Source of the DNA: Acidobacteriota bacterium
Lineage (GTDB): Bacteria; Acidobacteriota; Terriglobia; Bryobacterales; JACQDG01
Length of the DNA stretch: 6,984 bases
NCBI GenBank assembly: GCA_016201185.1
Contig: JACQDG010000163.1
Location: 1 to 6,984, forward strand
Direction: 5' to 3'
Part shown: piece by piece, positions 1 through 6,732 of the stretch
Layout of the letters: each line of letters starts with the position of its first letter
How positions within the stretch are numbered: position 1 is the first letter of the stretch
Made by a program: the position numbers and the translations under genes
Notes under the pieces: generated by a model
Told to the model about the DNA's origin: nothing
Databases searched by the model: none
Seen by the model: only the letters and a program-made list of their open reading frames with translations

Positions 1-222
1 CACCTGCAGGAGGAAGGAAATGCCGTCCATCTCCGGCATGAGATAGTCGGAGATGACCAGGTCCACGCTGCGCTGCTTGATCAGCTCCACCCCCCCGGCG
101 GGGGTGTTGCAGGTGTGCACGTCGTAGTCGGTCTCGAGCATCAGGAACGACTTGATGCTGACCAGCACCATTTCTTCGTCGTCTACCACAAGGATGACTG
201 GCTGTCTGTCGGGGGAGAACAT
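1..222 (-). CDS. Response regulator, receiver domain (partial; runs off the left edge)
   Basis: The first 74 codons of a response regulator are present; the C-terminal rest lies beyond base 1. The start is ATG at 222-220 and the protein opens MFSPDRQPVILVVDDEE. The visible receiver landmarks are the acidic Mg-binding pair D14-D15 and the likely phosphoacceptor D59 in the motif SDYLMPEMDG. The conserved Thr/Ser and Lys of the receiver fold lie outside the window. The gene begins 4 bases after the stop of the histidine kinase, so the kinase is its likely phosphodonor and the two form a cognate pair. No Shine-Dalgarno is seen before the ATG, which fits translational coupling to the kinase stop. 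The output domain cannot be seen: it could be a single-domain receiver, a DNA-binding regulator or an HD-GYP-type protein. The receiver identity is seen directly; the pairing is inferred from adjacency. Confidence 0.9.
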   Translation of the reverse strand, partial: MFSPDRQPVILVVDDEEMVLVSIKSFLMLETDYDVHTCNTPAGGVELIKQRSVDLVISDYLMPEMDGISFLLQV

Positions 223-226
223 GATG

Positions 227-1570
227 TCAGGATGAGGAGGTCTTCCATTGTATCGGCAAACTGATGGTGAAGGTAGTCCCGCGGCCGACTTCGCTTTCGA
301 CCTCGATCGTGCCCTTGTGGTCCTGGACGATCCTCTGGCAGATGGCCAGGCCCAGGCCGGTGCCCACTCCGGCGCTCTTGGTGGTGAAGCCGGTATCGAA
401 GATGCGGGCGAGATGCTCGGGCTTGATGCCGGAACCGCTGTCGGAGATCCGGATGCGGACCAGCTCGCCGTCGCGCCAGGTGCGGATGGTGATGGTTCCC
501 TTGCCTTGGATGGCGTGGGCCGCGTTCACGAACATGTTCATGAAGACCTGGTTGAGCTGGTTCGTATGGCCGGCCACCTTGGGGATGTCGCCGAATTCCT
601 TGACTACGGTGATGCGGTTCTTCAGCTCGTGGTGCACCAGGGTGAGGGTGCTCTCCAGCCCCTCGTGCAGGTCGATGTTCTGCACCTCGGCCTCGTCCAG
701 GCGGGCGAAATTGCGCAGGCTGCGCACGATGCCGATGATGCGGTCGCAGGCGAGCTGGTTGACGCGAGCGATATCCTCGAGCATGCCCAGCACGCGGTTC
801 AGGTCGCGGTTGTTGCGAAACGATTCCGGGCAGCTTTCGCCGCCGATGATCTCGCGCAGCTTGGCCAGGGAGCGGTTCAGCACGTCGCTGTTGCTGGTGA
901 TGGTGCCGATGGGGGTGTGCATGTCGTGGGCGATGCCGGCGACTAGTGCTCCCAAGGCGGCCATCTTCTCCTGGGCGTACAGTTGCTGGTTGGTGCGCTG
1001 CAAGGCTTCGGTCCGCTGCTCGACGAGTTGCTCGAGCTGCTCCGTTCGGCGCTTCACCTCGGCCTCGAGCACCTTGGAGTGCTCGGCGACGGCGCCGTAG
1101 GAGGCCAGCAGCTCGCTGTGGATGCGGTCCGTCTCCTCCCGGATCAGCTTGTTGTCCATCTGCAAGCGGCAATAGGAAAAGGCCGGCCGGAGCCAGAGGT
1201 CCAGCTCCGAGCGAGAGGAAAGATAAGCGAGGGCGCCGTTCTCTAGGGCCCAACGGCGCAAGTCGGCGCGGTCCGCCGGGCCAAGAATGATTACCGGGGG
1301 CGGGTATTCCTGCTGCGCCAGCTCGGGCAGAAGCTCGGTCGCAAGACCGGCCTCTATCACCACCACCGCCGCCGGGGTTTCCGCTAGGAGGCGATGGGCG
1401 GAGGCCGCATCTGCAGCCCGGTGGACCTCGGCGGCCGAAGCAACGGAAGCGGGCAGCGCGGGATCGGAGGAGACCAGCAGCAGCCTCTCCGCGTCAGTCT
1501 TGGGGCCGGACCCGGAGGGCGATTCCGAGGGCATGTCTGGACCAGGGCCGGTTCGGGACGCTTCAGGCAT
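227..1570 (-). CDS. Cytoplasmic histidine kinase with degenerate receiver-like N terminus
   Basis: A 447-residue sensor histidine kinase, counted from ATG 1570. Residues about 30-130 resemble a receiver domain: RLLLVSSDP, then AAVVVIEAGLA, then GALAYLSS at the usual Lys strand. The phosphoacceptor Asp position holds Glu (E73), and the Lys is Ser, so it should not be phosphorylated normally. Residues about 140-205 are a charged heptad-like coiled coil (LEAEVKRRTEQLEQLVEQ). The HisKA H-box follows, GIAHDMHTPIG, with H215 as the likely phosphorylated His. The HATPase_c domain has an N-box NQVFMNMFVNAAHAI (about 340-354), G1 DSGSGI, F-box IFDTGFTTK and G2 GTGLGLAI (403-410). No transmembrane segment is seen, so it is soluble. 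A GTG at 1594 would add 8 residues, and an ATG at 1534 is also in frame. ATG 1570 is chosen because it overlaps the preceding stop by only 8 bases and has a weak AAGAG 8 bases upstream. It is followed 4 bases on by the response regulator. Confidence 0.94.
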   Translation of the reverse strand: MPEASRTGPGPDMPSESPSGSGPKTDAERLLLVSSDPALPASVASAAEVHRAADAASAHRLLAETPAAVVVIEAGLATELLPELAQQEYPPPVIILGPADRADLRRWALENGALAYLSSRSELDLWLRPAFSYCRLQMDNKLIREETDRIHSELLASYGAVAEHSKVLEAEVKRRTEQLEQLVEQRTEALQRTNQQLYAQEKMAALGALVAGIAHDMHTPIGTITSNSDVLNRSLAKLREIIGGESCPESFRNNRDLNRVLGMLEDIARVNQLACDRIIGIVRSLRNFARLDEAEVQNIDLHEGLESTLTLVHHELKNRITVVKEFGDIPKVAGHTNQLNQVFMNMFVNAAHAIQGKGTITIRTWRDGELVRIRISDSGSGIKPEHLARIFDTGFTTKSAGVGTGLGLAICQRIVQDHKGTIEVESEVGRGTTFTISLPIQWKTSSS

Positions 1571-2021
1571 TGGGCATACTCTTGGTGGCGCCACTCAGGC
1601 CGCGGGTCAGCTCGGTCCGCATGCGCTTCACCAGCGCGGTGAACATCTTCTGAGTCATTTCGGCATGGTCGGCCAGAAGATCAAAGAAGTCCTCGCGCTC
1701 GATTTTCAGCAGCCAGGTGTCTTCGGCGCACGTGGCGGTAGCCATGCTGGGCTGGTCGTCGAACAGGGCCCACTTGCCCAGGGTCTCGCCGGGGCCCATG
1801 GTGGAGATTTCACGGTTGCCGCGGGTGAGCTGGACCTTTCCTTCCAGCAGCACATAGAGGGCGTCGGAGCTGCCGTTCTCCTTGAACAGGACAGTGCCGG
1901 CCGGGAAGTGGATCTGGGCGGCGATGGAGGCGGCCAGGGCCAGCACGTCCGTCTCCACGTTGCTGAACAGCTCGACCTTCTGGAGGCGGATCGCTTTATC
2001 GAGGGTGCTCAGGGTCTCCAT
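1563..2021 (-). CDS. Stand-alone cyclic-nucleotide-binding-fold protein with altered ligand pocket
   Basis: A 152-residue protein that is essentially one CAP-like cNMP-binding domain (about residues 15-135), with no helix-turn-helix C terminus, so it is unlikely to be a transcription factor. The beta-roll is recognisable: LFSNVETDVLALAA, FPAGTVLFKENGSSDALYVL, then LEGKVQL. The phosphate-binding cassette spans about 78-96 and contains LGKWALFDDQPSMATA. Where typical members have Gly-Glu-Leu and later Arg-Ser-Ala, this one has G82-K83-W84 and S92-M93-A94, so both the Glu that contacts the ribose and the Arg that contacts the phosphate are missing. The open frame extends upstream to 2144 inside the transporter gene. 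ATG 2021 is preferred because the cNMP fold begins right after it and it sits 4 bases past the transporter stop. No Shine-Dalgarno is seen, which suggests reinitiation. It probably works with the transporter or the following kinase (inference). Confidence 0.9.
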   Translation of the reverse strand: METLSTLDKAIRLQKVELFSNVETDVLALAASIAAQIHFPAGTVLFKENGSSDALYVLLEGKVQLTRGNREISTMGPGETLGKWALFDDQPSMATATCAEDTWLLKIEREDFFDLLADHAEMTQKMFTALVKRMRTELTRGLSGATKSMPNA

Positions 2022-2025
2022 GGGT

Positions 2026-4878
2026 TCAAGAAGCGAGCGGGGGCGTAGGCGCTCCTGGCATAGCCGTGGCCGGGGCGGCGATGGAGTCCCGGCGTCGGCT
2101 GCGGACGGTGCGGATCGTTTCCCGCAGCAGCGCATCGTCCGCATCCAGCAGCAGGTCGAGCAGCGGCTCGAACTCCGGAAGGTCCTGGTCCGCCACGGCG
2201 TAGGTGGCGCAGGACTGCAGCCAGGGGTCAGGCTCGGCCAGCAGCTCGCGCAACGCCTGCGCGTAACTGTACACCCCGATGCCGAGCTGAGAACGGGCGA
2301 ATTCCATCACCCGCTCCGGCGAGCGGTCCTCCAGAACGGGAAGCAGCATTTGCCGCACGGGATTTACCAGGACGGTGTCCAGGAACTCCAGCGCGTTGGC
2401 GCGCAGGTCGCGCCGGCCGCTGGTCACGCCGTGATAGGCATCATTAATATCTTTAGCGGGATATAGCAGGCCGATAAGCCGGAAGATGATCTCGAGCCTC
2501 CGGGCCATCTGCTCGGCAAGCGCCCGGCGCAGAAAGCGGGTGCCCGCCTGCGGGCCGTTCTGCGGGACGCACTGCAGGATGCTCAGGCGGCGGTAGTAGC
2601 CCCGGAGCTGGCTCAAGATGAGGGGCGTGATCCGGTTGGGGTCGAAGCGGACCTCGGGCTGCTTGAGCCGGATGCGGCTCAGGGCGCGCAGGGCCTGGTA
2701 GGCCAGGGTCAGGTCGGGCTGCTCCAGGTGCTGAACCAGGAAATCGGCGGACCGCTGGCCCCCGTTGGCGGCGAAGACGCGCGGCAGGTTGCGGCGGATT
2801 TTCAGCGGCACGCGGGCGTCCTCGATCGCCTGGTGGATGACGGGCAGAATCTCTTCCCCGAAGGCGGCCAGCGCCTCGCGCACCTCGGTTTTGAGTCGGC
2901 GGTCTCCGGCGCGCTCGATCAACAGGGGTACCAGGTCCAGGCGGCGAGTGCGGCCCGCGCTGATGACGGCGGCGCGAACGATCTCCGGACTGGAATCGCT
3001 CAGGAAGTCGCCCAGGGCGGACTGGCAAGGCAGGTCGGCGGGGACCAGGCCGAGCAGTTCCGCCGCCTGTAGCCGGTAAGGACCGTTGCGGCGGCGGGCT
3101 GCTTCTACAAAAGCAGTGAAGGTCTGGTAGGCCTGCTCGCGATAGGCCGGGTCGCCCTTGGCGACCAGGCGGGCCATGGCCGTGCCGCGAAGAACGGCGT
3201 GGGGAGATTCCAGCAGTTCCTTCCGGGAAAGGTGGGCTTCGGCAGTATCGTTGCGCTCCAGGTAGTCGAGGCCAGCCCACAGCGACTCGACGTGGTCATC
3301 CAGGTAGAGGAAGCGCACTACCTGCTCGGCGCAATCCGGGACGCTTTTCGCCGCCACCATGGCTATGGCCTTGCGGCGGATGGCCGGCGAGACGTGCGTC
3401 AGCAGGCTCGCCAAGTGGGCGTAGGCGACGTTGAATTGGCCGTATTGCAGCCAGCCGAGGCCGCTCTCCACCGCCCGCTCGTCGGAACTGGCCAGCGAGG
3501 CGGCCAGGTCCTCGGAGGGCGCTGAGCCGGCCAGCTCACTCAGCAGCGTGTCGGGGCTGACGTCGCGGCGCTCGATGCTGCTGCGCAAGGTGTTGACGTA
3601 CTCCCGCCGCAGCATCCAGGCCACCCCCAGCCAGGGGAGCACCAGGGCCAGGTTCACCCAGCTCAGCCGCTGGACGCTGAAGTTCCACACCGAGGCCAGC
3701 AGGATGAGAAGCAGCGCCCCCAGCCCGTCGGCCGACCGCGTCGCCACCATGTCGATGAACGACTTGGCCTGCTGCCGGACCCGGCCCGGCAGGGGCACGT
3801 AGAGCAGCTCGGTCGAGGAGCGGTCGATGGAGTGCCGGAAGGCGCCGTCAAAGCCCTTCAGCAGGACGCCGGCCAGCAGTCCGGCGGAAAACAGCAGGAT
3901 GCTCGAGCCCAGCAGCATCGAGATCGGCAGCACGAAGATGGCGAAGTTCAATCCGAACCAGCGCATCACGCGGCTGCTGAGCATCAGGTGCATGAGGAAG
4001 GAGAACAGGGCCAGGTAGGCGGAAAAGCCGGCAAAGAAGGACGTCATCCCGTCGCGGTTTACCAGGTCGCCGTGGGTAAAGTACGCCCGCACGATGAACT
4101 TGAACTGGTAGTCCACCATGATGTTCAGCACCGCCGAAAGGACCACCATTACCGTCATCAGGGTGAGGTAGCGGTTGGAAAAGACGGCGTGGATGCTTTC
4201 GGCCAGGCTGGTGGGCTGGGGCTGCTTGCCAGCATGGGCGGCGGCCGGGGCCAGGGTCTTGGAACTGTGCCAGAGATAATTCACAATGCCGGCGCAGGCG
4301 ACGGGAAAGGCCACGTAGGTCAGCAGCAGGTTTGGAGTGCCGATCACCGGGGCCATCTGGTGGCTGAACAGCCCGCCCAGGGCGGCGCCCAGAATGCCGC
4401 CGCTGCCCACGTAAGGAAACAGGCGGCGGGCCTGACGGGTGGTGAAAATGTGATTGGCCAGGGTCCACACCTGGGTCGGAATGATGACCGCGTAGATCCC
4501 GGTCCAGACGTAGATGACCGCCGGCATCCAGTCCAGGCGAAGCCGCAGGAGCCACCAGAACAGGACCAGGTGAGAGGCGAAAAAGAGCTGAGTGTAAATG
4601 ACCAGCAGGTTCTGCGGCAGCCGGACTGACAGCTTGATATAGAGCGAGGCGACCAGGGCCATCATCACCGCGATGGCCACGTTTACATAGGGCAAGGTCT
4701 GGGGGCGGAACCGGGCCAGGTAGAGGGAACTGCTGGCCGACTTCATGGCAATGACAGAAGCGATGCCGAGCAGGAGATAGAAGGTCAGCAGCAGGGTAGG
4801 GCCCAGTTCACCGGGCTCGCAGGAGAAGAAGTCAAGCAGCCTCTGCCGGGCGCTCCGAGTTTCCGCCACCGCTGCCAT
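2026..4878 (-). CDS. NTT/Npt-type nucleotide-transporter-like membrane protein with HEAT-repeat C terminus
   Basis: 950 residues in two halves. Residues about 25-430 hold some 12 hydrophobic segments in MFS/ATP-ADP-translocase-like order, e.g. TLLLTFYLLLGIASVIAM (28-45), a segment at 119-140, and LVLPWLGVAWML near 412-423. Diagnostic stretches are FDGAFRHSIDRSSTELLYVP (343-362) and QQAKSFIDMVATRSADGLGA (369-388), which match the late-helix signature of the Npt/NTT family. Residues about 440-930 are a soluble alpha solenoid of HEAT-like helical pairs (for example SPAIRRKAIAMVAAKSVP, SPEIVRAAVISAGRTRRLD, VLEDRSPERVMEFARSQL), presumably cytoplasmic. The tail after 930 is a Pro/Ala-rich linker. 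Classical NTT proteins are about 500 residues and exchange ATP for ADP. Substrate and even transport activity are uncertain here, because HEAT-extended relatives in free-living bacteria are poorly characterised. Start ATG 4878 sits 53 bases after the DUF4010 gene; only a weak GAGAG lies 12 bases upstream. The cNMP-fold gene follows after 4 bases. Confidence 0.88.
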   Translation of the reverse strand: MAAVAETRSARQRLLDFFSCEPGELGPTLLLTFYLLLGIASVIAMKSASSSLYLARFRPQTLPYVNVAIAVMMALVASLYIKLSVRLPQNLLVIYTQLFFASHLVLFWWLLRLRLDWMPAVIYVWTGIYAVIIPTQVWTLANHIFTTRQARRLFPYVGSGGILGAALGGLFSHQMAPVIGTPNLLLTYVAFPVACAGIVNYLWHSSKTLAPAAAHAGKQPQPTSLAESIHAVFSNRYLTLMTVMVVLSAVLNIMVDYQFKFIVRAYFTHGDLVNRDGMTSFFAGFSAYLALFSFLMHLMLSSRVMRWFGLNFAIFVLPISMLLGSSILLFSAGLLAGVLLKGFDGAFRHSIDRSSTELLYVPLPGRVRQQAKSFIDMVATRSADGLGALLLILLASVWNFSVQRLSWVNLALVLPWLGVAWMLRREYVNTLRSSIERRDVSPDTLLSELAGSAPSEDLAASLASSDERAVESGLGWLQYGQFNVAYAHLASLLTHVSPAIRRKAIAMVAAKSVPDCAEQVVRFLYLDDHVESLWAGLDYLERNDTAEAHLSRKELLESPHAVLRGTAMARLVAKGDPAYREQAYQTFTAFVEAARRRNGPYRLQAAELLGLVPADLPCQSALGDFLSDSSPEIVRAAVISAGRTRRLDLVPLLIERAGDRRLKTEVREALAAFGEEILPVIHQAIEDARVPLKIRRNLPRVFAANGGQRSADFLVQHLEQPDLTLAYQALRALSRIRLKQPEVRFDPNRITPLILSQLRGYYRRLSILQCVPQNGPQAGTRFLRRALAEQMARRLEIIFRLIGLLYPAKDINDAYHGVTSGRRDLRANALEFLDTVLVNPVRQMLLPVLEDRSPERVMEFARSQLGIGVYSYAQALRELLAEPDPWLQSCATYAVADQDLPEFEPLLDLLLDADDALLRETIRTVRSRRRDSIAAPATAMPGAPTPPLAS

Positions 4879-4895
4879 GAAAGGCCAAGACTCTC

Positions 4896-4915
4896 ACCGG
4901 AACCGCTTCCCCGGT
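4896..4915 (-). other. Small stem-loop in the leader of the transporter gene
   Basis: On the minus strand ACCGGGG and TTCCGGT flank a 6-base loop. This gives five Watson-Crick pairs plus two G-U pairs. It lies 17 bases upstream of the transporter ATG and is not followed by a T run, so it is not a clear intrinsic terminator. It could affect translation start or mRNA stability, or be chance in GC-rich sequence. Confidence 0.25.
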
Positions 4916-4930
4916 AGGTAGAGCCTCACC

Positions 4931-4936
4931 ATTATA
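4931..4936 (-). promoter_or_regulatory. Possible -10 box (TATAAT) for the transporter-kinase operon
   Basis: A perfect TATAAT on the minus strand overlaps the TAA stop of the DUF4010 gene and lies 52 bases upstream of the transporter ATG, which would give a leader of roughly 45 bases. Such an AT-rich hexamer stands out in this GC-rich window. No convincing TTGACA-like -35 is found 16-19 bases upstream (the sequence there is about TCCCAAT), and there is no TG extended -10. It is therefore only a candidate internal promoter that could express genes 3 to 6 apart from the DUF4010 gene. Confidence 0.3.
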
Positions 4937-6281
4937 GAGCGAGATGAGGCGGGATTGGGAAACAGGCTTTCCGGCTGAATCGGGGATTGCTGGCCTGCGG
5001 AAGCTTACGGCGGGTCAGCGAGGCCAGAGGGCTAAGGCGCCCACAACCGGCGTAGGCGGCAATAATGGTCTTAAGTACCCCGTTGGCCACTAGGGCCAGC
5101 AGCACGCCGCCCACCGCGGTGCGAAGAGTAATATTACCGTGCCGGAGCAGGTCAGACAGAGTGACGGAGATGGCGTCGGCGTCCACCAGGCCGGCAAAGA
5201 AGCTAGTCCCATACAAGGCATCCGGGCCGACATTGGCGGCGGCCGCGCGGCCGAGGAACAGGATGGCCGTAAACAGGAGGCCGAACTTCAGGGCGGGCAG
5301 CACGCGGAAGGGGTTGCGCAGCTCCACGTGGTCGTCGCCGTCTTGCGGCGCGAGCTCCAACTCCTGCCGGCCTCTCAGAAGGTAAGCCAGCAGCAGCCCG
5401 CCGGCGCACATGGCGAGCAACGGCCGCACGGAGGCCTGCGCCAGCTCCAGGTTCACCGCGTAGAGAATGATCAGGATGCGCGGAAACTGGATGGAATTGG
5501 CAATGACGGTGGCCCGCCAGTAGGCCCGCAGGCTCTCCGGATTTTCGTGGGAGCTCCGGGCGAAAGCGGCGGTCGCGGCGGTGGTGGAGGCGAGACCTCC
5601 CAGGATGCTGGCCAGCGGCAGGCCCTTCTGGGCCCCCAGGAATTTGGTCAGGAAGTAACCGACATAGGAGATGGACGACACCAGGATCACGAACAGCCAC
5701 ACCTGCCGCGGGAAAAAGAACTGGTAGGGGCCGAAATGGCCCGTCGGCAGCAGGGGATAAATGACGAAAATGAGCGCCAGGAAGCGCAGGGTGTCGTTGA
5801 ACTCCGTGACGGTGATGGTCTCGCGGATCAGCTTGTGCAGGGATTGCTTGGCCTCCAGAAACCCGACCACGACAATGGCAATGGCGATGGCCATCGAGGC
5901 ATAAGGCGTGGCCGTGAGGTAGCCGAAGCAGAAGGTGGCCACGGCGGCCATCTCGGTCGTAATCCCGGTGCGCTCCTGGATTTGAAAATGAAACACGCCG
6001 AGCAGGGCGGTGATCGAGAGCAGCGCCGCCACAGTAAACCAGGGCTGCTGGAGCAAACCACAGACCGCGCCTACCAGGGAGATAAGGAGGAAGTCCCGCA
6101 TGCCGGGATGGCGCTCACCGAGGGCGGCTTCGCGCTGGGCGCCGACCAGGAAGCCGATTAGCAGGGCCTCAGCCATGGCGCGGGCAACTTCAAGATGGGT
6201 CGGTTGGGGGCTGGGCATGGCAGCGCGCCGGGACGCGGCACGGATCGCCCGCAAGCTAGCAAAGGACACCGGCCGAGTCAA
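4932..6281 (-). CDS. MgtC/SapB family membrane protein with DUF4010 domain
   Basis: 449 residues, integral membrane. Residues 36-150 are the MgtC/SapB-like part: EALLIGFLVGAQREAA, GMRDFLLISLVGAVCGLL, then TGITTEMAAVATFCFGYL, with the usual pattern of a short helix, an Arg-Glu pair and a Gly-rich helix. Residues about 165-405 are the DUF4010 part: helices at 166-180 and 193-212, LGGLASTTAATAAFARSS (227-244), NPFRVLPALKFGLLFTAIL (323-341), GLVDADAISVTLSDL (364-378, with D367 and D369 inside a hydrophobic context), and a helix at 388-408. Function is unknown; an ion-transport or Mg-homeostasis role is often guessed from the MgtC name. The start is TTG 6281, decided by GGAGGAGG 8 bases upstream; ATG 6218 (residue 22) is the alternative, without a good Shine-Dalgarno. 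The first 21 residues are basic. The C-terminal 35 residues after AAYAGCG are polar and Pro-rich rather than a last membrane helix. It lies 53 bases upstream of the transporter gene and may share its transcript. Confidence 0.9.
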   Translation of the reverse strand: MTRPVSFASLRAIRAASRRAAMPSPQPTHLEVARAMAEALLIGFLVGAQREAALGERHPGMRDFLLISLVGAVCGLLQQPWFTVAALLSITALLGVFHFQIQERTGITTEMAAVATFCFGYLTATPYASMAIAIAIVVVGFLEAKQSLHKLIRETITVTEFNDTLRFLALIFVIYPLLPTGHFGPYQFFFPRQVWLFVILVSSISYVGYFLTKFLGAQKGLPLASILGGLASTTAATAAFARSSHENPESLRAYWRATVIANSIQFPRILIILYAVNLELAQASVRPLLAMCAGGLLLAYLLRGRQELELAPQDGDDHVELRNPFRVLPALKFGLLFTAILFLGRAAAANVGPDALYGTSFFAGLVDADAISVTLSDLLRHGNITLRTAVGGVLLALVANGVLKTIIAAYAGCGRLSPLASLTRRKLPQASNPRFSRKACFPIPPHLAL

Positions 6282-6289
6282 GGAACAGG

Positions 6290-6297
6290 CCTCCTCC
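6290..6297 (-). promoter_or_regulatory. Strong Shine-Dalgarno for the DUF4010 gene (TTG start)
   Basis: On the minus strand GGAGGAGG is followed by an 8-base spacer (CCTGTTCC) and then TTG at 6281-6279. This is the best ribosome binding site in the window. Since no ATG lies at a suitable distance, it supports the TTG start over the ATG at 6218. The other genes of the cluster have weak or no such site. Confidence 0.7.
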
Positions 6298-6429
6298 AGA
6301 AGTAACAGTTCCAGGCCAGGCGCTGCATCAGGTCGGTTTCACAGGCGCTGGAGAACCGGGTCGGCCGCCTGGCGGGTGGAGGCGGAGCCGCCCAGGTCGG
6401 CGGTGACGCTGGGGATGAGGGCGGGCGGG

Positions 6430-6728
6430 GCCGGGCGCTTGTTGCTGGAGAATTGGAGCTTCCCGCCGCTATACACCGCGTGGTGGAGCACTGGGAGCAT
6501 CCCCTCTCGCCGGAATGTCCGCCGGAACTGGCCACCCCCGGCGCCCTGGTGCATGTGGCCCGCAAACTAGCCGAGGCGGAGGTCGCCGGCATAGCAGCAG
6601 CGGAAGTGGCCGAGACTATTGCTTCGGAAATCCTCGAGACCTTCCACCTGGATGTGGAGCTGCTGGACGAAGTCTACGCCAGCCTGCCGGCGCGGATGTC
6701 GATGGAGCAGCTTCAGGCGGGGAGATAG
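6430..6728 (+). pseudogene. Remnant of an HDOD-domain protein (C-terminal part, one-base frameshift)
   Basis: From 6453 the plus strand encodes 91 open codons to TAG 6726-6728: ELPAAIHRVVEHWEHP, then ELATPGALVHVARKLAEAE, and a final helical part (LLDEVYASLPARMSMEQL). This resembles the C-terminal end of HDOD domains (a W-x-LP-x-x-I helix, an H-rich helix, then a LVHxAxxLA helix). Just before it, in the +1-shifted frame (6430-6456), the DNA reads AGRLLLENW, the segment that normally precedes LPxAI. The two join in register as AGRLLLENWELPAAI if one G is missing around 6454-6457 (TGGAG instead of TGGGAG). Further upstream no HDOD body is seen: a stop at 6303 closes the 91-codon frame and only about 150 bases remain before the divergent DUF4010 start. 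GC3 is high, which fits recent coding. It could also be a short intact gene from TTG 6453, or hold a sequencing error. HDOD assignment rests on motif memory. Confidence 0.45.
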
Positions 6729-6732
6729 AAAC

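Noticed and set aside
248..1100. Plus-strand ORFs antisense to the kinase (232 and 278 codons)
   Set aside because: Their composition is biased, with no recognisable domain, and they mirror the codon periodicity of the kinase on the other strand.
183..1253. Long minus-strand ORF of 356 codons inside the kinase gene
   Set aside because: It is an Arg/Pro/His-rich, low-complexity frame shift of the kinase, which has all the HisKA and HATPase motifs in its own frame. It is a typical GC-rich shadow ORF.
1887..2144. Longer start (2144) for the cNMP-fold gene
   Set aside because: The extra 41 residues are Arg/Pro/Cys-rich, overlap the transporter's coding end and add nothing to the fold. ATG 2021 lies right after the transporter stop.
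2453..4629. Several 60-275 codon ORFs on both strands within the transporter-HEAT gene
   Set aside because: The 950-residue frame has clear membrane segments and HEAT helices throughout. The others are Pro/Arg- or Gln/Gly-rich shadows.
5139..6161. Plus-strand ORF of 340 codons opposite the DUF4010 gene
   Set aside because: It is Gln/Gly/Arg-rich without any domain, and the opposite strand encodes a convincing MgtC/DUF4010 protein over the whole length.
6278..6592. Minus-strand ORFs (104 and 71 codons) upstream of the DUF4010 gene
   Set aside because: They are Pro/Ser/Arg-rich, opposite the HDOD-like frame, and one runs through the DUF4010 Shine-Dalgarno and start. No domain is seen.
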